Source of the DNA: Engelhardtia mirabilis
GTDB lineage: Bacteria; Planctomycetota; UBA1135; GCA-002686595
Reading direction: 5' to 3'
Assembly (NCBI GenBank): GCA_007751255.1
Contig: CP036296.1
Location: 2,976,001 to 3,040,000, forward strand
DNA length: 64,000 nt
Shown here: one piece after another, positions 47,235-56,608 of the stretch
Numbering within the stretch: position 1 is the stretch's first letter
Layout: each line of letters opens with the position of its first letter
Made by a program: the position numbers and the translations under genes
The notes under the pieces: generated by a model
What the model was told of the DNA's origin: nothing
The model's database searches: none
Seen by the model: only the letters and a program-made list of their open reading frames with translations

Positions 47235-49316
47235 ATGCAGTTGAGCCGAGTTCTGCTGATCCTCGTCGCTTCGTTCGCCGCGCTGGGTGCGGTGGCGGTG
47301 GCCGAGCCCCAGCCGCCGAGCGTCGCGACGCCTCCGGTCGCCGTCCAAGGTCAGACGCCCGAGGCCAGGGCCGAAGCGCTCTACCGCGGGATCCCCCAGC
47401 GTGCGCTGCGAACGTCGCCGTGGCCCGAGGAGACCCTGGCCATTGCCGCGGAGATCCCGGTCCAGGACGGAGGTCGGATCAAACCCCTGTCGACCTTCGG
47501 TGCCTTCCGCCTGCTCGAGTTCAACGGCAAGCGCTCGCTGAAGGTCGTGTTGCCGGGCGGGATCGAAGAGAAGCTCACGCCGACGGCGTGGCTGCTCGAC
47601 GTGCTCTTCTATCCCGACCAGGCCCGTCGCTATCAGCACTTCCTGGTGCGTGACGACTCCACCCTCACGGCCCTCGGTCTGGAGATCAGCGGCCGCAAGC
47701 GCAGCGACCGCTACAGCTACGACGAGCTGTTGCAGGCCCGGCCGGAGCTGGCCGCGCGGGCCGCGGCGGCGTCGGAGAAGGAATCGTCGTCACTGACCCG
47801 GCTCGAGCGCGACTTCCTGATCCTCGGGAGCAACGTGGTCGATTTCGAGGACCTGGTCGTCTCCCTCGAGTTCGCCCGTGCACCCCTCGCCTTGACGGCG
47901 ACCGAGTTCCTGCGCGGGGTCTTCCCCGAGGCGGGGTTGGGGGTGACGTCCTTCCTGCAGCAGGTGGACGTGGTGCGGGAACGCTGGGACCAGGCGGAGT
48001 CGGGAGCGCTCGACCCCCAAGTGGCCCAGGCCGAGTTGTCCGCTGCCAAGCTGATCCTCGACAACTTCGGGCGCGCCATGGAGCGCGCCACCTACGGACC
48101 CGGCCTGATCGCGCCGGCTGCCGACGCCGAGTCGGTGCCGGCCTGGTTCGACCTTGGCGACGCCCTACAGCACGCCTTTGAGCAGGGCGACGACCTCGAA
48201 GCCCTGCCGATGCTCGCCGCCTTGGAGCACGCCGAGGCCGCCAAGGGCGACCCCGCTGCCTTCCGCAGCGCGCTCGGTGAGTTCAAGCAGCTCTCGCAAG
48301 CTCGTGCCGAGAGTCGCGGCGAGTATTCGAAGGTCCCGCTCGAGGTCAGCTTCTACCGCTGGGACTTCTTCATCTGGGCCCTGGGCCTCTTCCTGCTCGG
48401 CTTCTTGGCGGTGGCGGTGACCTGGATGCGGCCCATGTTGCCGGTCACGGCCATGGCGTGGCTCTTCTCGAGCGCCGGCCTGGCCATGTTGATCGCGGGC
48501 ATCGTGATGCGTTGCATCCTGCGCTCGCGTCCTCCCGTGTCGACTCTGTACGAGACGATCCTGTTCATCACGGGCGTGGTCGTGCTGGTCGGACTGTTCA
48601 TCGAGTGGGTCACGCGCCAACGGATCGCCCTCTCGGTGTCGGCGCTCGTCGGTGCCGCCGGGATGTTCCTTTCGACTCGCTACGAGTTGAAGGAGGCGAT
48701 CACCGCCGGTGACACCATGCCGAGCCTGGTGGCCGTGCTCGACACGAACTTCTGGCTCTCGACCCACGTCACCAGCGTGACCGTCGGCTACGCGGCCGGC
48801 CTCTTGGCGGCAGTCTTGGCCAACGTGTGGCTGCTCGGGCGAATCCTCGGGATCGGCAAGGAGAACCGCGCCGTCTACGCCTCGATCACCCGCATGGTCT
48901 ACGGCGTGACTTGCTTCGGGCTGCTCTTCGCCGTGGTCGGAACGATCCTCGGCGGGGTCTGGGCCAACTACTCCTGGGGCCGCTTCTGGGGCTGGGATCC
49001 CAAGGAGAACGGCGCCCTGATGATCGTGCTCTGGCAGTTGATCATCCTCCATGCGCGGCTCGGCGGCTACGTCAAGCAGTTCGGGATCAACGTCCTCGCG
49101 GTGATCGGCGGTTGTGTGGTGGTCTTCTCCTGGTGGGGGGTCAATCTGCTCAACGTGGGCCTTCACACCTACGGCTTCACCACGGGCGTGGGGGCGGTGA
49201 CCAAGGCCGTCTACCTGATCGAGGGAGCGGTGGTGTTCGGGGCCCTGCTGTGGTACTTCTTCGTCGGTAGCGCGGTTGCCAACGGTGGCAAGCGCGAAGT
49301 ATCCGCGGCGAGCTGA
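47235..49316 (+). CDS. ccsA: CcsA/ResC-type cytochrome c heme-ligation protein with long N-terminal domain
   Basis: 693 residues from ATG 47235, which has AGGTG at a good distance; the resB stop is at 47223-47225 (a GTG at 47226 is the other option). A signal-like start is followed by an external domain of about 350 residues that includes [20 protein letters not shown], a motif seen in CcsA proteins of Bacteroidetes-type systems. The C-terminal half is polytopic and includes the heme-binding tryptophan-rich loop [16 protein letters not shown] (near 580), flanked by conserved His candidates. The complex exports and attaches heme to CXXCH proteins. Its N-terminal part is larger than in most system II CcsA proteins. 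Confidence 0.92.
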   Translation: MQLSRVLLILVASFAALGAVAVAEPQPPSVATPPVAVQGQTPEARAEALYRGIPQRALRTSPWPEETLAIAAEIPVQDGGRIKPLSTFGAFRLLEFNGKRSLKVVLPGGIEEKLTPTAWLLDVLFYPDQARRYQHFLVRDDSTLTALGLEISGRKRSDRYSYDELLQARPELAARAAAASEKESSSLTRLERDFLILGSNVVDFEDLVVSLEFARAPLALTATEFLRGVFPEAGLGVTSFLQQVDVVRERWDQAESGALDPQVAQAELSAAKLILDNFGRAMERATYGPGLIAPAADAESVPAWFDLGDALQHAFEQGDDLEALPMLAALEHAEAAKGDPAAFRSALGEFKQLSQARAESRGEYSKVPLEVSFYRWDFFIWALGLFLLGFLAVAVTWMRPMLPVTAMAWLFSSAGLAMLIAGIVMRCILRSRPPVSTLYETILFITGVVVLVGLFIEWVTRQRIALSVSALVGAAGMFLSTRYELKEAITAGDTMPSLVAVLDTNFWLSTHVTSVTVGYAAGLLAAVLANVWLLGRILGIGKENRAVYASITRMVYGVTCFGLLFAVVGTILGGVWANYSWGRFWGWDPKENGALMIVLWQLIILHARLGGYVKQFGINVLAVIGGCVVVFSWWGVNLLNVGLHTYGFTTGVGAVTKAVYLIEGAVVFGALLWYFFVGSAVANGGKREVSAAS

Positions 49317-49330
49317 GAACCGACGGCAAC

Positions 49331-50266
49331 ATGGCGGCGGAGACCATCGACGGCAAGGGGATCGCGGCGCTGGTGCGAGCCGAGGTCGGCGTTGCGGCGC
49401 AGCGACTCACGGCTGCGGGCCAGCGGCCCGGCCTGACCGTGGTGTTGGTGGGGGAAGACCCTGCCAGCCAGGTCTACGTGCGAAACAAGGATCGCGCCGC
49501 CGATCGGGCCGGCTTCCGTGTGGAGACCCGCAAGCTCCCGGCCCAGACACCCCAGGCCGAGCTGCTGGCCCTGGTCGCCGAGCTGAACGCCGACGAGGCG
49601 GTGCACGGGATTCTGGTCCAGCTGCCCCTGCCCGGTGGCCTCGACGCGGACGCGGTGGTGCGCGCCATCGACCCCGCCAAGGACGTGGACGGGCTGCATC
49701 CGGACAACGTAGCGGCCCTGTGGATGGGGACGCCCGGCCACCGGCCCTGCACGCCCTCGGGCTGCGTCGAGCTGCTCGACCGCACGGGAATCGACATCGC
49801 CGGGCGCAATGCGGTGGTGATCGGCCGGTCCCTGCTGGTCGGCAAGCCCCTGGCGGCGCTGCTGCTCGCCCGCAACGCGACCGTGACCATCGCCCACAGC
49901 CGCACGGCGGACCTGGCGGGGCTGGCGCGCGGCGCCGACATCTTGGTCGCCGCTGTGGGGCGCGCGGAGCTGGTGCGGGGCAACTGGATCAAGCCCGGGG
50001 CGGCGGTCCTGGACGTGGGGATCAATCGGGGTGCCGATGGCAGCCTGGTGGGGGACGTGGCCTTCGACGAGGCGCGGGAACGCGCCGCCGCGATCACTCC
50101 AGTCCCCGGCGGGGTCGGGCCGATGACCATCGCCATGTTGTTGCGGAACACGGCGGCCGCGGCGGCACGCCGGGCCGGTTTGGATGCCGAACAGGTCTTC
50201 GCCGAGGCCCGGCTGATCGCGGCGGAGCGCTCCGCGAGCGCGGCCGGTTCGGGGCTCGCCCGCTGA
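49331..50266 (+). CDS. folD: Methylenetetrahydrofolate dehydrogenase/cyclohydrolase FolD
   Basis: 311 residues; E. coli FolD has 288. It catalyses NADP-dependent oxidation of 5,10-methylene-THF and cyclohydrolysis to 10-formyl-THF. Motifs: [20 protein letters not shown] (substrate-binding Tyr), [67 protein letters not shown] (NADP loop) and [18 protein letters not shown] followed by [19 protein letters not shown]. The C-terminal extension is Ala/Arg-rich and probably not important. It directly precedes the rhomboid gene. Confidence 0.97.
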   Translation: MAAETIDGKGIAALVRAEVGVAAQRLTAAGQRPGLTVVLVGEDPASQVYVRNKDRAADRAGFRVETRKLPAQTPQAELLALVAELNADEAVHGILVQLPLPGGLDADAVVRAIDPAKDVDGLHPDNVAALWMGTPGHRPCTPSGCVELLDRTGIDIAGRNAVVIGRSLLVGKPLAALLLARNATVTIAHSRTADLAGLARGADILVAAVGRAELVRGNWIKPGAAVLDVGINRGADGSLVGDVAFDEARERAAAITPVPGGVGPMTIAMLLRNTAAAAARRAGLDAEQVFAEARLIAAERSASAAGSGLAR

Positions 50267-50272
50267 TTGGCG

Positions 50273-51166
50273 ATGCAGACGAGTGAATACCAAGGCGGGG
50301 GCTCCTCCCTGGCTCTCCCCGGCTTGACCCCCGTGGTCAAGTGGCTGCTGATCTCCATGGCCGCGGTCTGGGGGGTGGAGCTGGTGATCAGCCTCGTCAA
50401 CCCGGATTGGATCTCGTCCGTCACGCTGGGGACCAGGGTGGCCGACGGCGCGTTGGTGCCCGAGGCCCACTGGGGCGGACTGTTCGGCTACTTCGGTGCC
50501 ACCCCCGGCATCTGGTTCGACCGCTTCCCTTGGCTGTTTCCGTGGCAGGTGCTGACCTACGGCTTCCTGCACGGGGTGAGCTCGCCGCTCCACCTCCTGT
50601 TCAACCTGCTCGGCATCTACTTCTTCGGGACGATGGTCGAGGGGACCATCGGCAGCCGGCGCTTCCTGCAGTTCTTCCTGATCGCCCTGGCTGCGGGCGG
50701 GATCACGTCACTGCTGCTCAAGCCGCTCTTGATGGGGAGCAGCGGGCCTACCGTGGGTGCCTCGGCGGGGGTCATGGCGATTCTGTGCTGCGCCGCGACG
50801 ATGCAGCCCCGAGCGACGGTCCTGCTGCTGTTCTTCCCCCTGCCCCTGGCCTGGCTCGCGATCGGTCTGGTGGGCATGGACGCCTTCTTCCTGATCCAGG
50901 AGTTGGCTGGCCGCGGCACCGACTTCAAGGACCACCTGGCCCACCTGGCAGGTGCCGGCTTCGGCTTTCTTGCGGCCCGACGTGGGTTGATCTGGCAGGA
51001 CTGGGGATCGGTCGTCGAGGCCAAGGTCGCGGAGCACAAGGCCCAGGGCGTGGCCAACGACGAGGGGCGGCTCGACGAGCTGCTGATCAAGATCCAGAAG
51101 GAAGGCATCCACTCCCTCAGTGAGCGTGAGCGGGCCTTCCTGAAGCGGATGTCCGATCGTCGCTGA
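50273..51166 (+). CDS. Rhomboid-family intramembrane serine protease
   Basis: 297 residues from ATG 50273, seven bases after folD; a TTG at 50267 is also in frame. About six membrane helices. Catalytic residues fit the family: HLLFN (His107, Asn111) on the second helix, GASAG with Ser164, and HLAHLAGAGFGF with His224. The loop WQVLTYGFLHGVSSPLHLLF is typical. It cleaves membrane segments of substrate proteins. A cytoplasmic C-terminal region (about 245-297, with LIKIQKEGIHSLSERERAFL) matches the short helix motif found after many bacterial rhomboids of this type. Nothing obvious follows in 51167-51394. Confidence 0.92.
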   Translation: MQTSEYQGGGSSLALPGLTPVVKWLLISMAAVWGVELVISLVNPDWISSVTLGTRVADGALVPEAHWGGLFGYFGATPGIWFDRFPWLFPWQVLTYGFLHGVSSPLHLLFNLLGIYFFGTMVEGTIGSRRFLQFFLIALAAGGITSLLLKPLLMGSSGPTVGASAGVMAILCCAATMQPRATVLLLFFPLPLAWLAIGLVGMDAFFLIQELAGRGTDFKDHLAHLAGAGFGFLAARRGLIWQDWGSVVEAKVAEHKAQGVANDEGRLDELLIKIQKEGIHSLSERERAFLKRMSDRR

Positions 51167-51394
51167 GGCGGCGTGCCCTCGATCGAGTCCGTGGCGCGAG
51201 CCGCGGAGGGGCCCGGCGGGCGTGGTCGATTCCCGGCGTGGCCCGCTCCGAGCCCGGGCGGCTGATACGGGTGGTGAAACGGGTTCAGGAGCCCCGGTGC
51301 GAGACCCCATCGCCCTGGGCAATGGGCCGCAGACCGGGGCTACACTGTGAACCCGCTGGGGCCGGGTGGCCTCGGTGGAACAGAGACCACCGCC

Positions 51395-53518
51395 ATGACG
51401 CGATTGACCAGCCTGTCCGCCCTCGCCCTGCCGTCGCTGCTCCTACTCGGCCTGCCGCCCGCTGCGGTGCTTCCCGCTGCGGTGCTCCCCGCTGCGGTGC
51501 TCCCGGTTCCGCCTGCGGAGTTCATGGGGGCGACTACGCCATCGAGTCCCGCAGCCCGGGCCCTCAGTGCAGTTGCTGCCGCGGCCCAGGAGTTGAGCTA
51601 CGAGGACTTCAAGGCCGAGTTCCGCCAGGCCTCGAAGATCGGTGACACCCGTAACGTCGGTCAACTGATCCGGCGCAACGAGATGAACACGCGCAACTTC
51701 GTGATCTTCACTGCCGAGGCGATGGGGGAGACCCCGGGTCCGGACCTGGGTCAGGACCTGAAGTGGCTCAAGGCCGGCTGGAAGGAGGCCCATGGCACGT
51801 CATTCGTGTCGAAGATGGAGACTTACTACCAGCTCATGCGGCCCGAGGTGCGTCGGGCCCACGTGTCCGCCAAGGCTCGCTACGACAAGGTGCGCGAACA
51901 GATCATCGCGGCCAAGGCGCAGGAGCGCTCCGACGAACGCTCGCGCAAGCTCGAGGGCCTGGCGGAAGAGGCCATGGCCATTCACAAGAGCTTCGACGAG
52001 ATCGGCGACCACTACTACGCGTCCGAGATCGTGCTGCTGGCCGGGACGTCGGTCAACGCGGAGACGCTCACCGAGGAGGAGGCCAACCTGCCCCTGGTGC
52101 TCGAGGCCTACAAGGCCTTCATCGAGCACCGTGACTCGATCGAGTTGGAGGGCGCGAACTACACCGCCGTCAAGGAGCAGATCGCCTACCTCGAGACGCT
52201 CGGTGCCGCCCTCGATCCGAACACAGCGGCGGGACTCTCCCTGGGCAGCGGTATGCCCTTTGCGTCCACCTTCACAACGATCGAGGAGCTGACTGCGATC
52301 GAGCGCCCCAACTACTGGGCCGACGATGCGGCGCTCACTTGGCAGGCCGTGGGAATGGGGCGTGTCGGTTCGGACGTGAAGGTCGGCAACATCGATGGGG
52401 GACCCACCATCGAGCGCAGCGCCTTCGAGACGATCACGATCCGGCCGCTTGAGGGCGACCCGATCGAGGTCGCGCTGAGTGGTCGCACCAAGCTGATCGA
52501 GACCACGGTCGGGCGCAGCTCCGAGTTGCGTCCCTGGGCCTTCCTGATGCGGAACGCGACCAATCCCGAGTACCTGTTCGGTATCTCGATGAACTACTCG
52601 CCCACGGACGAGTTCCTGACCGTCTACTTGGCGCCGGCCGCGGCCGCGGAGTTCGAAGTCGACGGCGTGAAAGTTCAGGTCATCGATGACAACCTCGACG
52701 GGATCTACGGCAGTCCGCCGCTGCTCTACACGCGCTACGGCATGCGCGAGAAAGAGTACGAGCCGGTGGTCGACTCGGTCGTGATCGATGGCGCCAAGAA
52801 GGCCCTGCCCTGGAGCACGTTGGTGCAGATCGGCGAGCAGTGGTACCAGATCGACTCGATCGCGCGGGGCAAGTCGTTCACCCTCTACCCCGCCGAGCTG
52901 AACACCGGGACCATCAAGCTCGATGCCAAGGGGGTCGAGTTCGCCTCGCTGCTGATCGAAGGGGTCGACGCCCTGCAGGGCGCGGTCTTCGATATCTCCG
53001 ATGCGAAGAAGGGCCAGCAGGTCCCGGCGGGCAAGTACCAGATCCTGGGAGGCACGGTCCGCGAGGGCGGTCGTTCGATCGTCAAGGCTGGGGTGACCGC
53101 ACCCCTGCGGGGCGGCGCGATCTACGTGCGCCCTGACGAGGAGGTCGAAGTTCAATTCGGTGCGCCCTTCGGCTTCGACTTCGATGCGGAGCTCGACGGC
53201 GACCAGATCACCGTGATTGGGTCTTCGGTGGTCCCCGTGGGGGTCGCGGGTGAGCGCTACCACCGAATGTGGGAGACGCGCAATTCGCCGGAGATCTCCA
53301 TTCGCAAGGCCGGGAGCGGGCGCGGAGGCAAGGGCACCAAGATGCAGGTCATCGGCGATGCACAGACCATCACCGACCTCGGACAGGACCAGGCCTGGAA
53401 GCCCCTCGATCAGTCGGTCGAGAACAAGTACGGGGCCGAGGTCGAGATCATGCTGACGGAGAAGAAGAACAAGCTCCTCGGCAAGATCGAGTCCGATTGG
53501 AAGCCGCCGGTCCAGTGA
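51395..53518 (+). CDS. Large exported protein of unknown function
   Basis: 707 residues from ATG 51395. A long hydrophobic signal peptide (SALALPSLLLLGLPPAAVLP) contains a tandem repeat. The mature part begins with a helical region (about 65-250) rich in Lys/Glu, including KMETYYQLMRPEVRRAH and YASEIVLLAGTSVNAETLT. A beta-rich region follows, with strands such as VKVQVIDDNLDGIYGSPPLL (a D-x-N-x-D-G calcium-loop-like segment near 437-445). The last part, after about 570, is more basic (KAGSGRGGKGTK) and ends in KKNKLLGKIESDWKPPVQ. I do not recognise a family. It is not clearly in an operon; serS follows 166 bases later. Confidence 0.75.
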   Translation: MTRLTSLSALALPSLLLLGLPPAAVLPAAVLPAAVLPVPPAEFMGATTPSSPAARALSAVAAAAQELSYEDFKAEFRQASKIGDTRNVGQLIRRNEMNTRNFVIFTAEAMGETPGPDLGQDLKWLKAGWKEAHGTSFVSKMETYYQLMRPEVRRAHVSAKARYDKVREQIIAAKAQERSDERSRKLEGLAEEAMAIHKSFDEIGDHYYASEIVLLAGTSVNAETLTEEEANLPLVLEAYKAFIEHRDSIELEGANYTAVKEQIAYLETLGAALDPNTAAGLSLGSGMPFASTFTTIEELTAIERPNYWADDAALTWQAVGMGRVGSDVKVGNIDGGPTIERSAFETITIRPLEGDPIEVALSGRTKLIETTVGRSSELRPWAFLMRNATNPEYLFGISMNYSPTDEFLTVYLAPAAAAEFEVDGVKVQVIDDNLDGIYGSPPLLYTRYGMREKEYEPVVDSVVIDGAKKALPWSTLVQIGEQWYQIDSIARGKSFTLYPAELNTGTIKLDAKGVEFASLLIEGVDALQGAVFDISDAKKGQQVPAGKYQILGGTVREGGRSIVKAGVTAPLRGGAIYVRPDEEVEVQFGAPFGFDFDAELDGDQITVIGSSVVPVGVAGERYHRMWETRNSPEISIRKAGSGRGGKGTKMQVIGDAQTITDLGQDQAWKPLDQSVENKYGAEVEIMLTEKKNKLLGKIESDWKPPVQ
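51461..51505 (+). repeat. Three 15-bp tandem repeats inside a signal peptide
   Basis: Three head-to-tail units of GCTGCGGTGCTCCCC (51461-51475, 51476-51490, 51491-51505) with one or two mismatches. In the gene's frame they encode Ala-Ala-Val-Leu-Pro, extending the hydrophobic/proline part of the export signal. Multiples of three keep the frame open when the copy number changes. Confidence 0.88.
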
Positions 53519-53684
53519 GTCCGGGCGGAGGGCGGCCCTGACATCGAGCCTGCCTGAGGTAGGGCGCGATCCCGTTGTGGCCGCCCATCCGGGCGCGGGT
53601 CGGGGCCTCCGCAGGGCGTAGAATCTGGCCCGCCACCCGCTTGTCCGCACTCCGTACGAAACCCGAGCCCCCCCGAGACCCAAG

Positions 53685-54962
53685 TTGCTGGACCTGAAGT
53701 TCATCCGCGCCGAGCCGGACGCCGTTCGTGCCGCGGCCGCCAAGAAGCGCATCCCTTGCGACGTCGACCGGATCCTGGAACTCGACGTCGAGGTACGCGC
53801 GCGGGGGCAACGCTTCGACGAGCTTCGGGCCGAGCAGAAGGCCACGGGCAAGGCGATGGGCAAGGCCAGCCCGCAGGAGCGCGAGCGGATCATCGCCCAG
53901 CAGACCGAGCTCAAGGCCGAGCTGAAAGTCCTCGAGGATGAAGTCGCGGCGCTCAAGGCCGAGCTTCAGGGGCACCTCGATCGCGTCCCCAACATTCCGG
54001 CCGACGACGTTCCCGACGGGGTAGACGACAGCGACAACGTCGAGATCAAGCGGGTGGGGGAGCCCACTAGCTTCGCCTTCGAGCCGCGCGACCACGTGAC
54101 CCTGGCCGAGGGGCAGGGTTGGCTCGACACCATTGCGGGCGCACGCATCGCCGGCAGCCGCAACTACATCCTCAAGGGCGATCTTTCGCTGCTGGAGGGG
54201 GCCGTGATGCGCTTCGCCCTGGAGCACATGGTCGAGCGGGGCTTCACGCCCCTTTCGGTACCGACCCTCGTGCGCACGGAGGTCATGTACGGCACGGGCT
54301 ACTTCCCTGGTGGCGAGGACCAGGCCTACCGCTGCGACGAGCGCGACGATCTGTGCCTGGTGGGAACCGCCGAGGTGCCGGTCACGGCGCTGCACGCGGA
54401 GGAGATCCTGCCGCTCGATCAACTCCCGCGGCGCTACGTGGCCCTGTCCTCCTGCTACCGGCGCGAGGCCGGTGCAGCCGGGCGCGACACGCGCGGCCTG
54501 TACCGGGTGCACCAGTTCCAGAAGGTCGAGCAGGTGGTCATCGACATCGCCGACGCCCAGCGCTCGATCGAGCACCACCAGGCCATCCTCCAGAACGCGG
54601 AGGCCGTAATGATCGCCCTGGGATTGCCATACCGGGTGGTCAACGTCTGTGGCGGTGACCTGGGCCAGCCCCAAGTGCAGAAGTTCGACATCGAGACGTG
54701 GATGCCCTCACGTGAGGGCTACGGCGAAACCCACTCAGCCTCGCGCTTCCACGACTTCCAGGCGCGGCGACTGATGCTCAGGTACCGGGACGGCGAGGGC
54801 AAAGTGCACTTCTGCCACACCCTCAACAACACCGTGGCCGCGAGCACGCGGATGCTGATCGCCCTGCTCGAGAACTGCCAACTGGCCGATGGCCGGATCG
54901 CGGTCCCCGAGCCCTTGCGACCCTACCTGCGGGGTCGTGCAGTCCTGGGCCAGCCGCTCTGA
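53685..54962 (+). CDS. serS: Seryl-tRNA synthetase
   Basis: 425 residues from a TTG start (M-L-D-L-K-F-I-R), matching the canonical N-terminus of SerRS. An N-terminal coiled-coil arm (about 30-105, tRNA binding) is followed by NIPADDVPDGVDDSDNVEIK. Class II motifs: SVPTLVRTEVMYGTG (motif 1 region), SCYRREAGAAGRDTRGLYRV then HQFQKVEQ (motif 2), and NNTVAASTRMLIALLENCQL (motif 3). Full length. Convergent with the gspJ end. The stretch 53519-53684 has no gene. Confidence 0.97.
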   Translation: MLDLKFIRAEPDAVRAAAAKKRIPCDVDRILELDVEVRARGQRFDELRAEQKATGKAMGKASPQERERIIAQQTELKAELKVLEDEVAALKAELQGHLDRVPNIPADDVPDGVDDSDNVEIKRVGEPTSFAFEPRDHVTLAEGQGWLDTIAGARIAGSRNYILKGDLSLLEGAVMRFALEHMVERGFTPLSVPTLVRTEVMYGTGYFPGGEDQAYRCDERDDLCLVGTAEVPVTALHAEEILPLDQLPRRYVALSSCYRREAGAAGRDTRGLYRVHQFQKVEQVVIDIADAQRSIEHHQAILQNAEAVMIALGLPYRVVNVCGGDLGQPQVQKFDIETWMPSREGYGETHSASRFHDFQARRLMLRYRDGEGKVHFCHTLNNTVAASTRMLIALLENCQLADGRIAVPEPLRPYLRGRAVLGQPL

Positions 54963-55000
54963 GCGGCTGGGCCCGCTGAGGAGCTGGGCCCTGTCGTGAA

Positions 55001-56035
55001 TCAGCCGCCACCACCGAACAGCGGCGGGACCGACGTCGGCCCGTTGCCACCGCCGGACAGGATCTGGGTGAAGCTGCCGGTGTTGCCGCCGCCGCCCCCA
55101 CCGGGGAAGCCGCCGCTGCCGCCGAAGCCGCCACCGTCCCCAAGGCCCTCACCGCCCGCGCCGCCGTCTGCGATGCCTCCGCCGCCCAGGTCGCCGGCGC
55201 CCGCCTGGGGTGGGCCGATCACAGGGATCTTGGGCAGGGGCTGAACGACCATCGCGTTGCGAAGGTACTCGGGGAAGCGGATCACACGCCGGTACTCGAC
55301 CGTGCGTTTCTCGACATCGGCCAGCTTGATCTGTTCGCGCACCAGGCGGGGCGCAAGCTCCAGGGTCAGCGTGATCTCGATCCGCGCCGGCAGTCCCACC
55401 TGTTCATCCTCGGCGGTCCACTCGTCGAGCGGTTCGGGATCCTCTTCGGTCTCGTCCGCGTAGACCTCGATGTTGAAGTCCTTCACGCGGTCGTGGAGGA
55501 AGGTGTAGCGACCGCCGCTGAAGGGCTCGTTGTCGACCCCGAAGCCCTCGCGCCGGTAGATCTCCAGGAAGTCGTCGTTGCGCGGGTTGGGCCGCAGGCA
55601 GTAGCCGACCTCGTTGAAGTCGGAGTGCAACCTGTCGTTACCGACGAAGATCGGCGCCAGGCTGCCCGTGCTGGTGACGAAGTCGATGCGGTCGCCGTCA
55701 CGCCCGGCCAGGGTGCGATCCTGGATCCGCAGGGCGTCGGCGGGGGGCCGACCGAATACGAAGATGCTACGCAGGTCGCGCTCGATGTTGTCGAGGATCG
55801 CCGGGCCCGCGAGCTGGTTCTCTTGGATGTTGTGGATCAGGTCCCGGGTGGCGCGCGCGCTCGCCAGGACGCTCGAGATGCCGACCAGGATGCTGGACAT
55901 GATCACCGTAACCACCAGCACTTCGGCCAGGGTGAAGCCGGCGCGCGGCGCACCCAGGGACCGGGCTCGGTGGACGAGGGTCGAAGCCCGCCGCGCTAGC
56001 CCGTCTTGGAGTCGCCCGTCGTGGAACACCTTCAT
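55001..56035 (-). CDS. gspJ: Type II secretion minor pseudopilin GspJ-like with glycine-rich tail
   Basis: 344 residues. The type 4 prepilin site is at Gly33-Phe34 (AGFTLAEVLVVTVIM, with the +5 Glu). The outer domain contains ERDLRSIFVFGRPPADALRI and DRIDFVTSTGS, as in GspJ. From about residue 275 the C-terminus is almost only Gly with a few Asp, Ser and Phe (GGGFGGSGGFPGGGG pattern), which normal GspJ lacks. The start is in an ATGA overlap with the gspI end (56032-56035). This minor pilin sits at the tip of the pseudopilus. It is the last gene of the operon. Confidence 0.87.
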   Translation of the reverse strand: MKVFHDGRLQDGLARRASTLVHRARSLGAPRAGFTLAEVLVVTVIMSSILVGISSVLASARATRDLIHNIQENQLAGPAILDNIERDLRSIFVFGRPPADALRIQDRTLAGRDGDRIDFVTSTGSLAPIFVGNDRLHSDFNEVGYCLRPNPRNDDFLEIYRREGFGVDNEPFSGGRYTFLHDRVKDFNIEVYADETEEDPEPLDEWTAEDEQVGLPARIEITLTLELAPRLVREQIKLADVEKRTVEYRRVIRFPEYLRNAMVVQPLPKIPVIGPPQAGAGDLGGGGIADGGAGGEGLGDGGGFGGSGGFPGGGGGGNTGSFTQILSGGGNGPTSVPPLFGGGG

Positions 56036-56604
56036 CGCGCACCGCCCCCTTCCTCAGGCTTGCCGTAGACGAGCTCCCATTCGATCCACTGCTCCAGCAT
56101 CAGCTCACCCTTGTACCTGCCGGTGGTGGGGAAGGTGACGCGGATACGGACCTGCTCGTAGGGCTCCTCGAGTAGCTCTTCGTCTCCGTCCGAATCCTCC
56201 AGCTGTTCGCGCTCGCGTTCCCTGCGTGCCTCGATCGCGTCGTAGGGCAGATTGCTCTCGACATCCTCGAGCTCGGGGAACTGCTCGTCCCCGACCAGCA
56301 CTTCCCAGTGGAACAGGGGGTAACCCTGGTCCGCGTAGGTCTGCTCGTCGAGGCCGTCCTCGATCTCCTCACGCCACTCGCCACCGGCGATCTCGCCCAG
56401 GGTCATCAGGGCCAGCTCGCGCGCCACCTTGAGGTTGCGAGTGTGGGCCGCTTCGAACTTGGACTTGTTCAGGCCCTCGACCAGCATTACCAGGGCGACG
56501 CCGACGATCACGATCGTCACGGCGACCTCGGCCAGGGTGAAGCCGTCACCTCGGGAAGGACCGCGTGTGGATTCGCTTGGCACTAGCCTGCGTGGGAGTC
56601 GCAT
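56032..56604 (-). CDS. gspI: Type II secretion minor pseudopilin GspI-like
   Basis: 190 residues. The prepilin peptidase site is Gly21-Phe22 (DGFTLAEVAVTIVIVGVAL, +5 Glu). The mature helix is followed by an acidic outer domain (DSDGDEELLEEPYEQVRIRV) ending in MLEQWIEWELVYGKPEEGGG. GspI nucleates the tip complex with J and K; no gspK is seen here. The domain before the end is unusually acidic and charged. It starts 5 bases after the gspH stop and overlaps gspJ. Confidence 0.82.
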   Translation of the reverse strand: MRLPRRLVPSESTRGPSRGDGFTLAEVAVTIVIVGVALVMLVEGLNKSKFEAAHTRNLKVARELALMTLGEIAGGEWREEIEDGLDEQTYADQGYPLFHWEVLVGDEQFPELEDVESNLPYDAIEARREREREQLEDSDGDEELLEEPYEQVRIRVTFPTTGRYKGELMLEQWIEWELVYGKPEEGGGAR

Positions 56605-56608
56605 GGGA

